A DNA stretch of 64,000 nt from JAHFUA01 sp963808725 (GCA_963808725.1 CAWEGO010000002.1:1116001-1180000); one strand, 5' to 3'; positions 39,360 through 49,686 are shown, counted from the first letter of the stretch. Made by a program: numbers and translations. Notes: generated from the sequence alone by a model not told the origin.

Positions 39360-40112
39360 ATGACGCCAACTAGTAAGCCCTCCTCGGTCATCTCCAATTC
39401 CGCAGCTCCTTACGGATTGAAGGTGGTAGAAAACTGCGTCGATTGCGGCGCCCGCCAGAAAACGCTGTTCTGCCGCATGTCAGCGGAAACCATGCGGGAG
39501 CTGAACATGATCCGGCAGACCGCGCTCTACCCCGCGGGTGCGGTGCTGTTTGTGGAAGGCGAGACGCCCCGCGGTCTGTTCGTGCTGTGCAGCGGCGAAG
39601 CCAAGCTCACCGCCGGTTCCACGCAGGGGGAAAGCATTATCCTCCGCCTGGCGGAGTCGGGAGAGCTGATTGGCCTGAGCAGCCTGATCGCCAGTTCCCC
39701 ATACGCCGCTACCGCCGAGACCACCACGCCGGCCCAGGTGGCCTTTGTCCCGGCACGCAAGTTCCAGCGTTTCCTTCGCAGCCATCCGAACGTCGCCCTG
39801 CGCGTGGCCGAGCACTTGAGCATGGAGCTGCACAAGTCTTGGGAGCAGGCCCGATTGCTGGCGCTGGCGCCCAGCACCCGCTCCAAGCTGGCGCAACTGC
39901 TGCTGGAGTGGGCCAGCGAGCACGGCACGACCGACGAGGAAGGCACCTGCGTGCCCTTCCACATGACCCACGAGGAGATCGGGCGCATCATCGGCGCCTC
40001 GCGCGAGACCGTCAGCCGGCTGCTTTCGGACTTCAAGCGGCGCCGCTTGATCCGCGTCAAGGGCGCATCCTTGTACATGGTCCCCGAGGAGCTGCGGGCC
40101 GCCTCTCTCTGA
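39360..40112 (+). CDS. Crp/Fnr-family transcription regulator
   Basis: 250 residues from the ATG at 39360, with GGAGG 8 bases upstream, preferred to the ATG at 39345. N-terminal Cys-rich start ENCVDCGARQKTLFC, a cNMP-binding-type beta roll (LFVLCSGEAKL...ESIILRLAESGELIGL) and a winged HTH with MTHEEIGRIIGASRETVSRLL (E and SR in the recognition helix fit the GTGA half-site). The Cys-x2-Cys...Cys spacing resembles but does not equal FNR, so Fe-S binding is possible, not shown. Candidate targets: sites at 39112, 39134, 46627 and 49687. Confidence 0.9.
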   Translation: MTPTSKPSSVISNSAAPYGLKVVENCVDCGARQKTLFCRMSAETMRELNMIRQTALYPAGAVLFVEGETPRGLFVLCSGEAKLTAGSTQGESIILRLAESGELIGLSSLIASSPYAATAETTTPAQVAFVPARKFQRFLRSHPNVALRVAEHLSMELHKSWEQARLLALAPSTRSKLAQLLLEWASEHGTTDEEGTCVPFHMTHEEIGRIIGASRETVSRLLSDFKRRRLIRVKGASLYMVPEELRAASL

Positions 40113-40187
40113 GGCTGGACAGCCGTTCTCGCTTCGTAATCGACCCTCCAAACACGATAAGATAACGTGTTCCATCCGGTTCTGCCC

Positions 40188-40799
40188 ATGCCACCACCGA
40201 CCTCTGCCAAGATGTGGACCAGCCGCGAAGCTTACCTGCTGGCGATGGTGTGTATTTTCGTCGGATTGATAGCCGGCTGGCTGCTCCGGGGATCGTCTTC
40301 GCCGGTGGCTGACGCGCCGGCCGCGGCGCCTGCCCCAACGTCGCCGGGCGAATCGATGCAGTCGGCAGCGTCACTCAACCTGGAAGCGCAACCCCTGCTG
40401 GACGCGCTCAAGGCCAATCCCAAGGATGCGCCCACCCTGGTGAAACTGGGCAATGTCTATTTCGACCACAAGTTCTGGCCGGAGGCGATCCGCTACTACC
40501 AGCAGGCGCTGGACATCCAGCCGGACGACCCCGATGTGCGCACCGACATGGGCACCGCTTACTTCTACTCCGGCTTTCCCGACAAGGCCATCGAGCAGTT
40601 CAACCAGGTGCTGAAGAAATCTCCGAACTATCCCAATACCCTGTTCAACCTGGGAATCGTGCGGCGGGACGCTTACAAAGACAACGCCGGCGCCCTGGCC
40701 GCGTGGGAGAAGCTGCTCAAGAGCAATCCCAACCTGCCGCCGGACCAGGTGCAGAAAGTGCAGAACGCAATCGCCGAGGCCAAGGCGGGCAAGAGCTAA
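40188..40799 (+). CDS. membrane-anchored TPR protein (CycH/NrfG-like)
   Basis: 203 residues from the ATG at 40188. One transmembrane helix (about 13-32: EAYLLAMVCIFVGLIAGWLL), a Pro/Ala linker, then three TPR units (PTLVKLGNVYFDHKFWPEAIRYYQQALDIQP-type repeats, residues about 90-190). This layout is like the TPR domains of cytochrome c maturation assembly factors. It is downstream of the Crp regulator with 75 bases between them. Role inferred only. Confidence 0.8.
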   Translation: MPPPTSAKMWTSREAYLLAMVCIFVGLIAGWLLRGSSSPVADAPAAAPAPTSPGESMQSAASLNLEAQPLLDALKANPKDAPTLVKLGNVYFDHKFWPEAIRYYQQALDIQPDDPDVRTDMGTAYFYSGFPDKAIEQFNQVLKKSPNYPNTLFNLGIVRRDAYKDNAGALAAWEKLLKSNPNLPPDQVQKVQNAIAEAKAGKS

Positions 40800-40811
40800 G
40801 GCGGTGTCACA

Positions 40812-40905
40812 TCCATTTCGTTGTCATGCTGAGCGAGCGCGGGCCGGCATTTCGATTTCGCTTAGGGCAAGCTTTGCTCGCGCGAGTCGAAGCACCCCTA
40901 CTCTC
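40812..40905. repeat. dispersed intergenic repeat-like element
   Basis: Contains GTCATGCTGAGCGAGCG and GCGAGTCGAAGCACCCC, the GTCATnCTGAGCG/GAGTCGAAG form common in acidobacterial intergenic spaces, and overall similar to 43895-43998. It fills most of the 163 bases between the TPR and DUF3455 genes. Confidence 0.5.
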
Positions 40906-40962
40906 ACGCTGGAACTTGAACCTCAATTGAGCGTAGAGTGTTGCTCCAACCGGAGACCAGAA

Positions 40963-41517
40963 ATGACTAACGTACCTCACAGGAGAACCGCGTTCATCCT
41001 CGAGGCCCTGATGCTGATTCTGTTGCCACACGCGGTTTGGGGTCAAAGCCCGGCGCCCGGTGGCAAAGTCCCTCCTGAACTGAGGCCGCCCAAGGGAGCG
41101 AAGTTAATCCTCCGCGCTCATGCCAAGGGCGATCAGATCTACACCTGCAAACAGCAGGGCGAAGGGTACTCGTGGGCCTTCCAAGCCCCTGAAGCGCAGT
41201 TGTTCGACGAGAAGGGGCAAGTGCTGGGCCATCATTTTGCGGGCCCTACGTGGGAGGCGAGCGACAAGAGTGCCGTGACCGGCAAGGTGGTTGCGCATGT
41301 CGATTCTCCCGATAAGGACGCCATCCCGTGGTTGCTGCTCGCGGCGGTTGATCACTCCGGGAATGGGCTCATGAGCAAGGTCAGCAACATCCAACGGCTG
41401 AACACCAAGGGCGGAAAAGCACCCAGTACCGGCTGCGATGGGTCTCACGTGGGAGAGGAAACTCGCGTTTCTTACACCGCAGACTATCTCTTCTACGAGA
41501 ATACAGCCGCACACTGA
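40963..41517 (+). CDS. secreted DUF3455 protein
   Basis: 184 residues from the ATG at 40963. Signal peptide (FILEALMLILLPHAVWGQ), then the DUF3455 pattern: LRAHAKGDQIYTCKQQ, SWAFQAPEAQLFDEKGQVLGHHFAGPTWE, VDSPDKDAIPWLLLAA. A secreted beta-rich domain of unknown activity. The two Cys residues late in the chain could form a disulphide. Confidence 0.85.
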   Translation: MTNVPHRRTAFILEALMLILLPHAVWGQSPAPGGKVPPELRPPKGAKLILRAHAKGDQIYTCKQQGEGYSWAFQAPEAQLFDEKGQVLGHHFAGPTWEASDKSAVTGKVVAHVDSPDKDAIPWLLLAAVDHSGNGLMSKVSNIQRLNTKGGKAPSTGCDGSHVGEETRVSYTADYLFYENTAAH

Positions 41518-41534
41518 ACTGACCGCTTGCAGCA

Positions 41535-41733
41535 CGGTGCCCCGCATCTGCCTGGTTTTGGCAGATGTGGGTCTTTCGATTTCACCCCGCGTGACTCTGC
41601 AACAGTCTCGGAGTTCTCCCGTTCCGCCGGCCAGCGGTCCATCGCGACTCGATTTCCACCTCCCCGATCTCGGCCGTAGCGTGGTGCCGAAAAACACCCA
41701 CATCTGCCAAAGGCGGGCAGATGTGGGGCACCG
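41535..41733. repeat. inverted-repeat element (long imperfect palindrome)
   Basis: The segment 41535-41576 (GGTGCCCCGCATCTGCC...GGCAGATGTGGGT) and the reverse complement of 41692-41733 (GGTGCCCCACATCTGCC...GGCAGATGTGGGT) agree over about 40 bases with few mismatches. About 115 bases separate the two arms. Each arm also contains its own short inverted repeat of GGCAGAT/ATCTGCC. It is noncoding and fills the 303-base gap before the restriction gene; it resembles a nonautonomous repeat element. Confidence 0.7.
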
Positions 41734-41820
41734 TCGAGCGGGAGATCCAGGCGTGGGCCACCAGCCGGGGTTTTTTGGCTGTCCAAGACGTGTCCTGCCG
41801 AGCTATGCTGGCCGCAAGAC

Positions 41821-42318
41821 ATGGGACTCGACGCAATTCCGCAGCAGATACGCGACCGCTATCACATCGAGGAGCGCAGGCACGCTTGTGCGGTCTTATC
41901 CGTGGACTGCGCGGACGAATTGAAAGACATTATTGATTGCCTTAAGCACTTTCGATTGCTGCGCAGCGAAATCGTAGTGGGCGGCGGCGGCAAAACCAAA
42001 ATCGCGCAGCGGTTTGACCAATTCCTTGCAAAGCGCGGCTGGAAAGAGAAAAGCATCAAGGTTGGGCGGCGCATCGACGGGAAGGAAGTCGAAACAGAAA
42101 CGCACAGGGTAGATTTCTGCAAGGGGCCGGTGGCGGTAGAAGTGGAATGGAATAACAGGGACCCGTTCTATACGCGGGACCTAAACGCCTTCCGGCTGTT
42201 GCACGAGCTTGGTGCCATATCGGTCGGCGTCATCATTGCCCGCGGGGACGAACTGCGAGAGATCTTCGATGGGTTGCGCGCAGGAAATTGCCCGTTGCTT
42301 CTGGTTGGGATTATGTAA
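41821..42318 (+). CDS. BstYI/BglII-family type II restriction endonuclease (possibly shortened)
   Basis: 165 residues. Motif THRVDFCKGPVAVEVEWNNRDPFYTRDLNAFRLL: D-x9-E-x-E with a following RDLNAFR is the catalytic core of the BstYI/BglII group, the second acid being Glu as in BstYI. The tail reads RGDELREIFDGLRAGNCPLLLVGIM. Family members usually carry an additional loop with a GASTTH-like segment before the Cys-Pro; here IFDGL joins directly to RAGNCP, so a deletion is possible. BstYI cuts RGATCY and BglII AGATCT; the specificity here is inferred only. No methyltransferase is visible. Confidence 0.8.
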   Translation: MGLDAIPQQIRDRYHIEERRHACAVLSVDCADELKDIIDCLKHFRLLRSEIVVGGGGKTKIAQRFDQFLAKRGWKEKSIKVGRRIDGKEVETETHRVDFCKGPVAVEVEWNNRDPFYTRDLNAFRLLHELGAISVGVIIARGDELREIFDGLRAGNCPLLLVGIM

Positions 42319-42461
42319 TCGGGAGGTTCGCCGAGGTGTTGGAGGACACTGTTCCCCCAGGGCACGTCGCAGAGGTTATCAACCTCGATGACATAGGTGC
42401 CGGTAGCAGGTGTCCTTTTGAAGTGGCCCGCCCGTATTGTGAGAACCACGACCTCCGATGA
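42288..42461 (+). other. short open frame coupled to the DpnI-like gene
   Basis: A 57-codon frame from a TTG at 42288, reading through DYVIGRFAEVLEDTVPPG and INLDDIGAGSRCPFEVARP to CENHDLR, ending in TGA at 42459-42461. It overlaps the DpnI-like ATG by 4 bases (ATGA), as coupled genes do. Its composition is protein-like, but the start is uncertain and no family is recognised. It could be the end of a lost methyltransferase-type gene or a small accessory protein. Confidence 0.3.
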
Positions 42462-43225
42462 AACTGGAATGCAGGACTGAGCTTGCGTCCGGCTACAAAG
42501 CTGCCTCCCAGATCGCTCGCGTGATCAGCGAGGATTGGTGTGCCCGTGAGCTGTACTGTCCGGCGTGCGAATCCGATCAGCTCTCACGATCAAGAAGCAA
42601 CACCCCTGCCGTGGACTTCACCTGTCCCGAATGTGACCAAGCCTTCCAGCTAAAAAGCCTGAGGACCTGGCTCCCGAGCAAGATCGTTGACGCGGGCTAT
42701 GACGCGATGCTCCGTTGTATTAGGGCGGATAGGGCGCCAAACCTGCTGATCCTTCAGTACACGAGTGATTGGCTTGTGCGGAATCTTCTCCTGGTTCCGA
42801 GGGTTTTCTTCTCCGAGAGCGTGATTGAGAAGCGCAATCCCTTGAACATCAAGGCTCGGCGCGCTGGGTGGGTAGGCTGCAACATCCTTCTACGCCAGAT
42901 TCCCGACGACGGCAAGATTGCGGTGGTCGACGAAGGCTTCGCGGTTCCGGCGGCCCAAGTCCGCGGGGAATTCTCCCGCGTCCGAAGATTGGCCGAAATT
43001 CCCCCTTCATTACGGGGCTGGACCGTGGATGTTCTCAACGCGATCCGTCGGTTGGGTAAGTCCCGATTCTCGCTCCAAGAGGTTTACAACCGCGAACCTG
43101 AGCTAAGGGCTCTCCATCCGCGCAACCAGAATGTTCGCCCTAAGATACGCCAGCAACTCCAGGTACTTCGGGACCTGGGGCTGATCGAATTCGTTCGTCC
43201 GGGCAACTACGCCGTTCGGGACTAG
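42458..43225 (+). CDS. DpnI-like methyl-directed restriction endonuclease
   Basis: 255 residues. N-terminal half follows DpnI: GYKAASQIARVISEDWCARELYCPACESDQL with a zinc-binding CPxC...CPEC set, VDFTCPECDQAFQLKS (PD-x-ExK nuclease), then SKIVDAGYDAML, ARRAGWVGCNILL. The C-terminal 75 residues are the winged-helix of DpnI (RPKIRQQLQVLRDLGLIEF...PGNYAV). The expected target is Gm6ATC DNA, so it would need an unmethylated host. It follows the BstYI-like gene. Confidence 0.9.
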   Translation: MKLECRTELASGYKAASQIARVISEDWCARELYCPACESDQLSRSRSNTPAVDFTCPECDQAFQLKSLRTWLPSKIVDAGYDAMLRCIRADRAPNLLILQYTSDWLVRNLLLVPRVFFSESVIEKRNPLNIKARRAGWVGCNILLRQIPDDGKIAVVDEGFAVPAAQVRGEFSRVRRLAEIPPSLRGWTVDVLNAIRRLGKSRFSLQEVYNREPELRALHPRNQNVRPKIRQQLQVLRDLGLIEFVRPGNYAVRD

Positions 43226-43348
43226 TTGCCCCGAACTGCTCAGGTGCCATGAGACGTTATTCTCGGAGCTGTTATTCCACGTGCAGCACAGGGCCGCCGG
43301 GCGACTAGGGGGTGGCGCAGCCAAGCTCACAAGAAACCGTTGGGTGCT

Positions 43349-43377
43349 CCCAGACGAGCGTCTTTTGCTCGTCTGGG
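43349..43377. terminator. strong hairpin, possible terminator of the DpnI-like operon
   Basis: CCCAGACGAGC and GCTCGTCTGGG form a perfect 11-bp stem with a 7-base loop (GTCTTTT). There is no downstream T-run, so termination would not be of the classical intrinsic type. Confidence 0.5.
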
Positions 43378-43513
43378 GGGTATCGGTCTCCCCGAGCGCC
43401 CCGCGCCGAGCCTCGGGATTGACGATTGGAGCCCGCCAGATAAACCAAGCTTCGCGTGACGCCGGGCTACGACGTTGACGTGAAACAGCACCGCTGCCCG
43501 TCGCCGATCTTTC

Positions 43514-43542
43514 TTGACAGCTCGTGATTTGTATGCTATCTT
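43514..43542 (+). promoter_or_regulatory. sigma-70-type promoter without an evident gene
   Basis: TTGACA at 43514-43519, 17-base spacer, TATCTT at 43537-43542. The next 480 bases hold no convincing plus-strand ORF, so it may drive a noncoding RNA. It is followed at once by a small palindrome (AAAGCTGAATAGCTTT). Confidence 0.45.
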
Positions 43543-43894
43543 ATTGAAAAGCTGAATAGCTTTATGAAATAGATCGAATCCCGTGTGGGACCCGGTGCAG
43601 GTCGCTTCCAAAGCTGTGTTGCCTGGAAAGTTAACTCAGGCGAATTGGCGCCCGTTGGCGGTGAGCCCGGGCAAAGCCGAAAAATGCCGAAAATCGCAGC
43701 TAAGTCCTTTGAGGGACGGTTTTTGCGCGTAAGTCCTTTATTTCGACGGTTCGCGACGGTTAACCGTTGGCTAAGTCGCTGATTCTGCACAGGAGCACGG
43801 ATGGTGGGGGGAGGGGGGATGCACCGCGAGGTCGGAGGGGCGGCTTTGGTTGGGGTAATGCAAGAATAACCACGCGATAATCGCCGGCGGCAGG

Positions 43895-43998
43895 GGTCCC
43901 CTTCGACTTCGCTCAGGGCAGGCTTTCGACTCGCGCGCCAAAGCTTGACCTGAGCGAAGCCAAAGGGTCGGGCGCGCTCGCTCAGGATGACAGGGTAG
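43895..43998. repeat. dispersed GC-rich repeat element
   Basis: CCTTCGACTTCGCTCAGGG...CGCTCAGGATGACAGGG with an internal inverted CTGAGCGAAG. It is the longest copy in the window of the family seen at 900-1050 and 40812-40905. Confidence 0.6.
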
Positions 43999-44024
43999 AA
44001 GGGTACACCAACCCTGAAGGCGTG

Positions 44025-45491
<1,467 letters not shown>

Positions 45492-45506
45492 ATGCCCTAC
45501 TCTAAA

Positions 45507-46574
45507 TCAGGACGCCTTCTGCGGGGCTTCGGGGTGCTGGAACGGCAGCCACACCATGAATTGGCTTCCCTGTCCCGGAGTGCTCGCCACCTGCACCCGC
45601 CCGCCGTGGGCTTCCACGATCCGCGAAACCAGCGACAACCCCAGCCCTGTGCCTCGCTTCTTGGTGGTATAGAAAGGACGGAAGATGTTGGCTAGGTGCT
45701 CGGGAGGGATGCCGCGGCCAGTATCGGAAATCGCCACCGTGGCAAAGCCATCCTCGGAGCCGACGCGCACGCGGATGTTGCCGGCATCATCGATGGCCTG
45801 GATAGCGTTCAGCAGCAGGTTCAGCAGCACCTGCTGGATCTGCCCGGCGTCGTGCTCGACCGGCGGCAGCTCGTGCGCCCGCGACAGTTTGATCTCGATC
45901 GGCCGCGAGATGGTCTGCTGCCGCGCCAGCGATACCGCGTGCTCCGTGGTGGAGTTCAGGTCGCCGGGGCGGAAAGCCGGCGGCCGGGGCCGCGCCGTCT
46001 CCAGCAGGTCGGAAAGGATGCGCTTGATCTGCAGGATCTCCTGCTGCACTTCGCCCAGGACCTCGCGCGCCGGGCTGGACTCGGGCAGGTCGCGGCCGAT
46101 GATATCCATCACCCCAGCAATCCCGGCCAGCGGATTGCGGATCTCGTGCGCCAGACCGGTAGCCAGCTCGCCGAGAGTCGCCAGGTGCTCAGCGCGCGAC
46201 ATTTGCGTGCGATAGAGGCGCTGGATTTCTTCCCGGCTTTCCCGAAGTTGGCGGACCATGTCGTTGAAATCGCGTCCCAGGTCGCCGATCTCGTCGTTGC
46301 GGTCGGCGAAGCTTACCGAGACGTTGAGGTCGCCATGGCGCACGCGCGCGATCTTGTCGTGCAACTCATGCAGCGGGTGCTGCAGCAGCAAGGACATCAT
46401 CCCGATGACCGCGGCAACAATGACTACCGCCCCGGCCACGGCGACCACGCGCACCTGGTATCGGGCCTGTTCTTCCAACGACAGCGTCACCAGCACGAAC
46501 ACCAGCAGCCCGTTCACCAGCACCACCAGGACGGGCAGAACGGCCTTCAGTCGCCAGTTGACGCGCCACGGCAT
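45507..46574 (-). CDS. membrane sensor histidine kinase (HAMP-HisKA-HATPase)
   Basis: 355 residues from the ATG at 46574 (MPWRVNWRLKAVLPVLVVLV). Two transmembrane helices (about 10-32 and 43-65), with only a short periplasmic loop, then HAMP (DLNVSVSFADRNDEIGDLG), HisKA (GLAHEIRNPLAGIAG) and HATPase_c (LLLNAIQAIDD, DTGRGIPPEH, GTGLGLSLV). The small outside loop implies sensing within the membrane or cytosol. It is coupled to the sigma-54 regulator at 44025, the likely phospho-acceptor. The longer start at 46682 is rejected because it would include the operator. Confidence 0.9.
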   Translation of the reverse strand: MPWRVNWRLKAVLPVLVVLVNGLLVFVLVTLSLEEQARYQVRVVAVAGAVVIVAAVIGMMSLLLQHPLHELHDKIARVRHGDLNVSVSFADRNDEIGDLGRDFNDMVRQLRESREEIQRLYRTQMSRAEHLATLGELATGLAHEIRNPLAGIAGVMDIIGRDLPESSPAREVLGEVQQEILQIKRILSDLLETARPRPPAFRPGDLNSTTEHAVSLARQQTISRPIEIKLSRAHELPPVEHDAGQIQQVLLNLLLNAIQAIDDAGNIRVRVGSEDGFATVAISDTGRGIPPEHLANIFRPFYTTKKRGTGLGLSLVSRIVEAHGGRVQVASTPGQGSQFMVWLPFQHPEAPQKAS

Positions 46575-46626
46575 GGGAAGATCCCCGTTGATTATCCCAT
46601 TATGGGCGCGGCGCGGGGGCCTCGGT

Positions 46627-46640
46627 GTGACCGCAGTCAC
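46627..46640. promoter_or_regulatory. Crp-type operator upstream of the 46.6 kb kinase
   Basis: TGTGACCGCAGTCACA (46626-46641) equals the Crp consensus TGTGA-N6-TCACA and is a perfect palindrome. It lies about 53 bases before the kinase ATG, so its position relative to the promoter suits activation or repression. Confidence 0.7.
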
Positions 46641-46720
46641 AGGAGGTAGTGACTGCAAGCACAGTTGGCGAAGCGGAATCAAACAAGAGGGGCCGGAAGC
46701 TCATCCAGCCCCTCTTCATG

Positions 46721-48133
46721 CTAGGCGTAGGCGTGCAGCCCTGGCAGGAGGTAGGTGACTCCGAAGAAAGTAAACATCACCACGGCGAATCCCAGCACCG
46801 CAAAGTAGGCGGCGCGGCGACCGCGCCAGCCGCGCGCGATGCGCATGTGCAGGTACAGTGCATAGACCAGCCATGTCACCAGCGCGGCGGTCTCCTTGGG
46901 ATCCCAGCTCCAGTACGATCCCCAGGTCTGATTCGCCCAGTAGGCGCCGGCAGCGATCATCAGGGTCAGCAGCGGGAAAGCCACGCCGATGGTCTTGTAA
47001 GTAAGACGGTCGAGGACATCGGCCGCGGGGAGCATCTGCTGCAATCCCTCACGGCGCCAGCTCAGCATCAGGTAGAGCGCCGAAGCCAGCAGCCCGCTCA
47101 GTAAACCGGCCAGCAGGAAGGGACTGGTCACCAGGGCGGTCGGGAAGACGCCCTCGGCCATGGGTGAGGCGTATTGCCCGCCCCGGACCCGCATGACGAA
47201 TGCCGCGGCGGCCAGCACTTGCAAGATCATGGCTATAACGAAGGCGCGGTTGGCCCAGGCGTAGCCGCGGTCGTCGTGCTTCCAGTTCGCCCATGCGCAC
47301 AAAGCAAGCGGGACCAGCAGGGCGGCGAGCACGATGGCGAACAACCATCCCAAATCGGGGATGACCACCATCAGCGGCATGCCGCGCTGGATCATGAGAT
47401 CGCGGCCGGTCTCCGGGTTCTGCGCCACCACCGCCAGGCCGCCGCCCGCGAATCGGCTCAGCGCTCCGGCGTAGACCAGCGCAACCAGTGCGCTGGTATT
47501 GGCCAGGAAGCTCTCGGTGCGCATCTTGTCCTGGATGAGAAACATCATGGCAAGAGCAAAGCTGACGGCACACGCAGCGTAGGAGAGCATCGCCAGGGTT
47601 ACATGGATGTGCAGCCAGGTGGATTGCAGAGCGGGCACCAGCGGGTGTACGTCTGAAGGCAGCAACTGCATCAACACCACGCCCACCACCGCCACCGGCA
47701 TGGTGATGGTGCCGATCACTTTCACGCCGTACTTGCGCTGCACGAACAGCGTCAGCGCGGCCACCGCCCAGATGAACGCCAGCAGCATTTCGTAGACGCT
47801 GGAAAAAGGCGCATGGCCGGCGGTATACCAGCGGTGCGCGCCCGCCAGCGTGTTGCTCACGAACCCCGCCCAGGTCGCCAGCCAAGCGAAGCGCACGAAG
47901 CGCTCCGTCCCGGTCATGGCAAAGCCGAAATAGAGCACGGTCGAAGCCGCGTAAAAAGTCAGCGCCGCGAACAGCAGATTGGCCTCGTTAAACAGGACGC
48001 CTGTCTTGACCGTCCCTAACAGCCCCATCAGCAGCATGAAGACGGTGCCCAACGCGACCAAGCCCAGCAGCAGATTGCCGCCGGGAGTCGCGGGAGCCGC
48101 GGAGCGTTGTTCCATCACTCGTACACGTGCCAT
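46721..48133 (-). CDS. ccsA: cytochrome c maturation protein CcsA/ResC-like
   Basis: 470 residues, many hydrophobic helices and the tryptophan-rich motif WGSYWSWDPKETAALVTWLVYA, where heme is handled, with flanking His residues. In System II, CcsA and ResB carry heme across the membrane and attach it to apocytochrome c. It lies 15 bases after resB, as expected. The N-terminus (MARVRVMEQRSAAPA) is polar and may begin a few codons later. Confidence 0.93.
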   Translation of the reverse strand: MARVRVMEQRSAAPATPGGNLLLGLVALGTVFMLLMGLLGTVKTGVLFNEANLLFAALTFYAASTVLYFGFAMTGTERFVRFAWLATWAGFVSNTLAGAHRWYTAGHAPFSSVYEMLLAFIWAVAALTLFVQRKYGVKVIGTITMPVAVVGVVLMQLLPSDVHPLVPALQSTWLHIHVTLAMLSYAACAVSFALAMMFLIQDKMRTESFLANTSALVALVYAGALSRFAGGGLAVVAQNPETGRDLMIQRGMPLMVVIPDLGWLFAIVLAALLVPLALCAWANWKHDDRGYAWANRAFVIAMILQVLAAAAFVMRVRGGQYASPMAEGVFPTALVTSPFLLAGLLSGLLASALYLMLSWRREGLQQMLPAADVLDRLTYKTIGVAFPLLTLMIAAGAYWANQTWGSYWSWDPKETAALVTWLVYALYLHMRIARGWRGRRAAYFAVLGFAVVMFTFFGVTYLLPGLHAYA

Positions 48134-48148
48134 TGCTTCCTCCGATGC

Positions 48149-49597
48149 TTACTTGACCACCATCATCTCAGCGCGCGCGAGTTGTGCGCCTGAGGCTTGT
48201 GATTTGAGATCCTGCTCGACCGCATCCGCCAGATCGCGGAATCGCCGCTCGAAATCCTCACGGTTCTTGCTGGCCGAGGCCCCCAGCCAGAGCGTCAGCC
48301 GTCCCTGGCCATCGTCCACCGGCAGCGCCCACAAGCGCAGGTGAACGAAATAAAACACCAGCGCCAGAGCTGCTCCCATCAGAATGACCCCTGCCCACAC
48401 CGCCCACTGCCCCGGTTCGTGCGAGACCTCGAGACCGGTGAAGTAGCCCATTTTCACGTCGGCGACGCGGAAATCGAATCCAGTGTTGTTGCCGTGAGTG
48501 AATTCCGGAAACTTGGGGAAAAGCCAGATCTTGTTCTCTCCCGCCCGCTTCGACTGCACGCTGATCTGCACCGCAGGATTGTTGGGCTGGTCGGAGCGGC
48601 TCTCGATATGGTTCTCAACCACTGCGAAATCGGGGATGAACTGGGCGATGCGTACGGTGGCGTCCTGATCGAGCGCAACCGCCTGGTCGAGTTTCAGCCA
48701 GAACTCCTGTTTCGGACTGCCGTCCTTAGGAGTGGCCAGCAGCTTCACGCTGCCGACCTCGCCGGTCGCGCCGTAGCTGGCCTGGTAGAAACGCAGGCCG
48801 TGATAGGTAAGGGGATCGTTGACCACAATCTCTTTGCTGCGGATTTCGCGCCCGTTCTCCAGCACGGTCAGGCGCGACCACCAGCGCTTGGGTGTGCCAT
48901 CGGCATAATTCTCCTGGCCCGCCCCATCACAACGGATGGCGAAGGGCAGCGCCTTGTGGGTGCCGTCACGCAATTCGAGCTGGTTGGTGCTCTCGTTCTG
49001 CCCCAGCGAAATAAACCCCTTGTACCCCCAAACGGCGTCGATGATGCCGCCGGCAAGGATCAGCAGCAGGCTGGCGTGTACCACGAAGGGCGCCATGCGC
49101 GCGATGCGGAAGCGTTCCGCGTAAAGCGAAACCGTGCCCCGGTCGTCGCTGACGTATTGTGGCTTCCAGCCGGCGCGGCGGAACGCGAGTTCCACCTTCT
49201 CCATATCCACCCGCGGGCCTTGCAACGGGATCGCCTGCTTCATGGCCAGCGAAGTGAAGAAATGAGGCTCCGCTCGGCGCGCCGGATGCGAGAAATAACG
49301 CCAGGCGGCGGGAAACCGCTCGATCGAAGCGACCACGATGTTGGCGCTCAGCAGCGACAGCAGCAGCACGAACCACCAACTGTGAAACACATCGGTGAGC
49401 TGCAGTGTATCGAGCAGGCGTAAGGTCTCAGGCGAATAAGCCTGGTGCAACTGGTCGGGTTCGGTGATGGGCCGCTGCAGAATCAGCGTCCCTGCCAGTA
49501 CGGCGAGGCCGGAAAGAATAAGTAAGATGATGCCGGTACGAACGGAACCCAGCACCTGCCAGAGCTGACGCCCGGCGGAACGAGCCTGTGCAGCCAT
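48149..49597 (-). CDS. resB: cytochrome c biogenesis protein ResB
   Basis: 482 residues with four hydrophobic segments and a large periplasmic region. The family features VFHSWWFVLLLSLLSANIV, the ESTNQLELRDG segment, and GQWAVWAGVILMGAALALVFYF near the end are visible. It partners with ccsA 15 bases downstream. A Crp-type operator lies about 90 bases upstream. Confidence 0.93.
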   Translation of the reverse strand: MAAQARSAGRQLWQVLGSVRTGIILLILSGLAVLAGTLILQRPITEPDQLHQAYSPETLRLLDTLQLTDVFHSWWFVLLLSLLSANIVVASIERFPAAWRYFSHPARRAEPHFFTSLAMKQAIPLQGPRVDMEKVELAFRRAGWKPQYVSDDRGTVSLYAERFRIARMAPFVVHASLLLILAGGIIDAVWGYKGFISLGQNESTNQLELRDGTHKALPFAIRCDGAGQENYADGTPKRWWSRLTVLENGREIRSKEIVVNDPLTYHGLRFYQASYGATGEVGSVKLLATPKDGSPKQEFWLKLDQAVALDQDATVRIAQFIPDFAVVENHIESRSDQPNNPAVQISVQSKRAGENKIWLFPKFPEFTHGNNTGFDFRVADVKMGYFTGLEVSHEPGQWAVWAGVILMGAALALVFYFVHLRLWALPVDDGQGRLTLWLGASASKNREDFERRFRDLADAVEQDLKSQASGAQLARAEMMVVK

Positions 49598-49686
49598 AGA
49601 ACCTCCCGTAGGGGGTAGTGCAGTTGAATATCCAGACCCCCCGGGGTGACAGTCTTGAGATTACAGAGGGTTAGCGGGGGGAATAA

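Larger units (their letters stand above)
43226..44024. other. 799-base noncoding region
   Basis: No supported ORF. It holds a perfect hairpin (43349-43377), a sigma-70-like promoter (43514-43542), a repeated TAAGTCCTTT (43701-43710 and 43730-43739), the 12-bp palindrome ACGGTTAACCGT at 43756-43767, G-rich runs near 43800-43825 and a dispersed repeat (43895-43998). A small RNA or a decayed element is possible. Confidence 0.5.
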
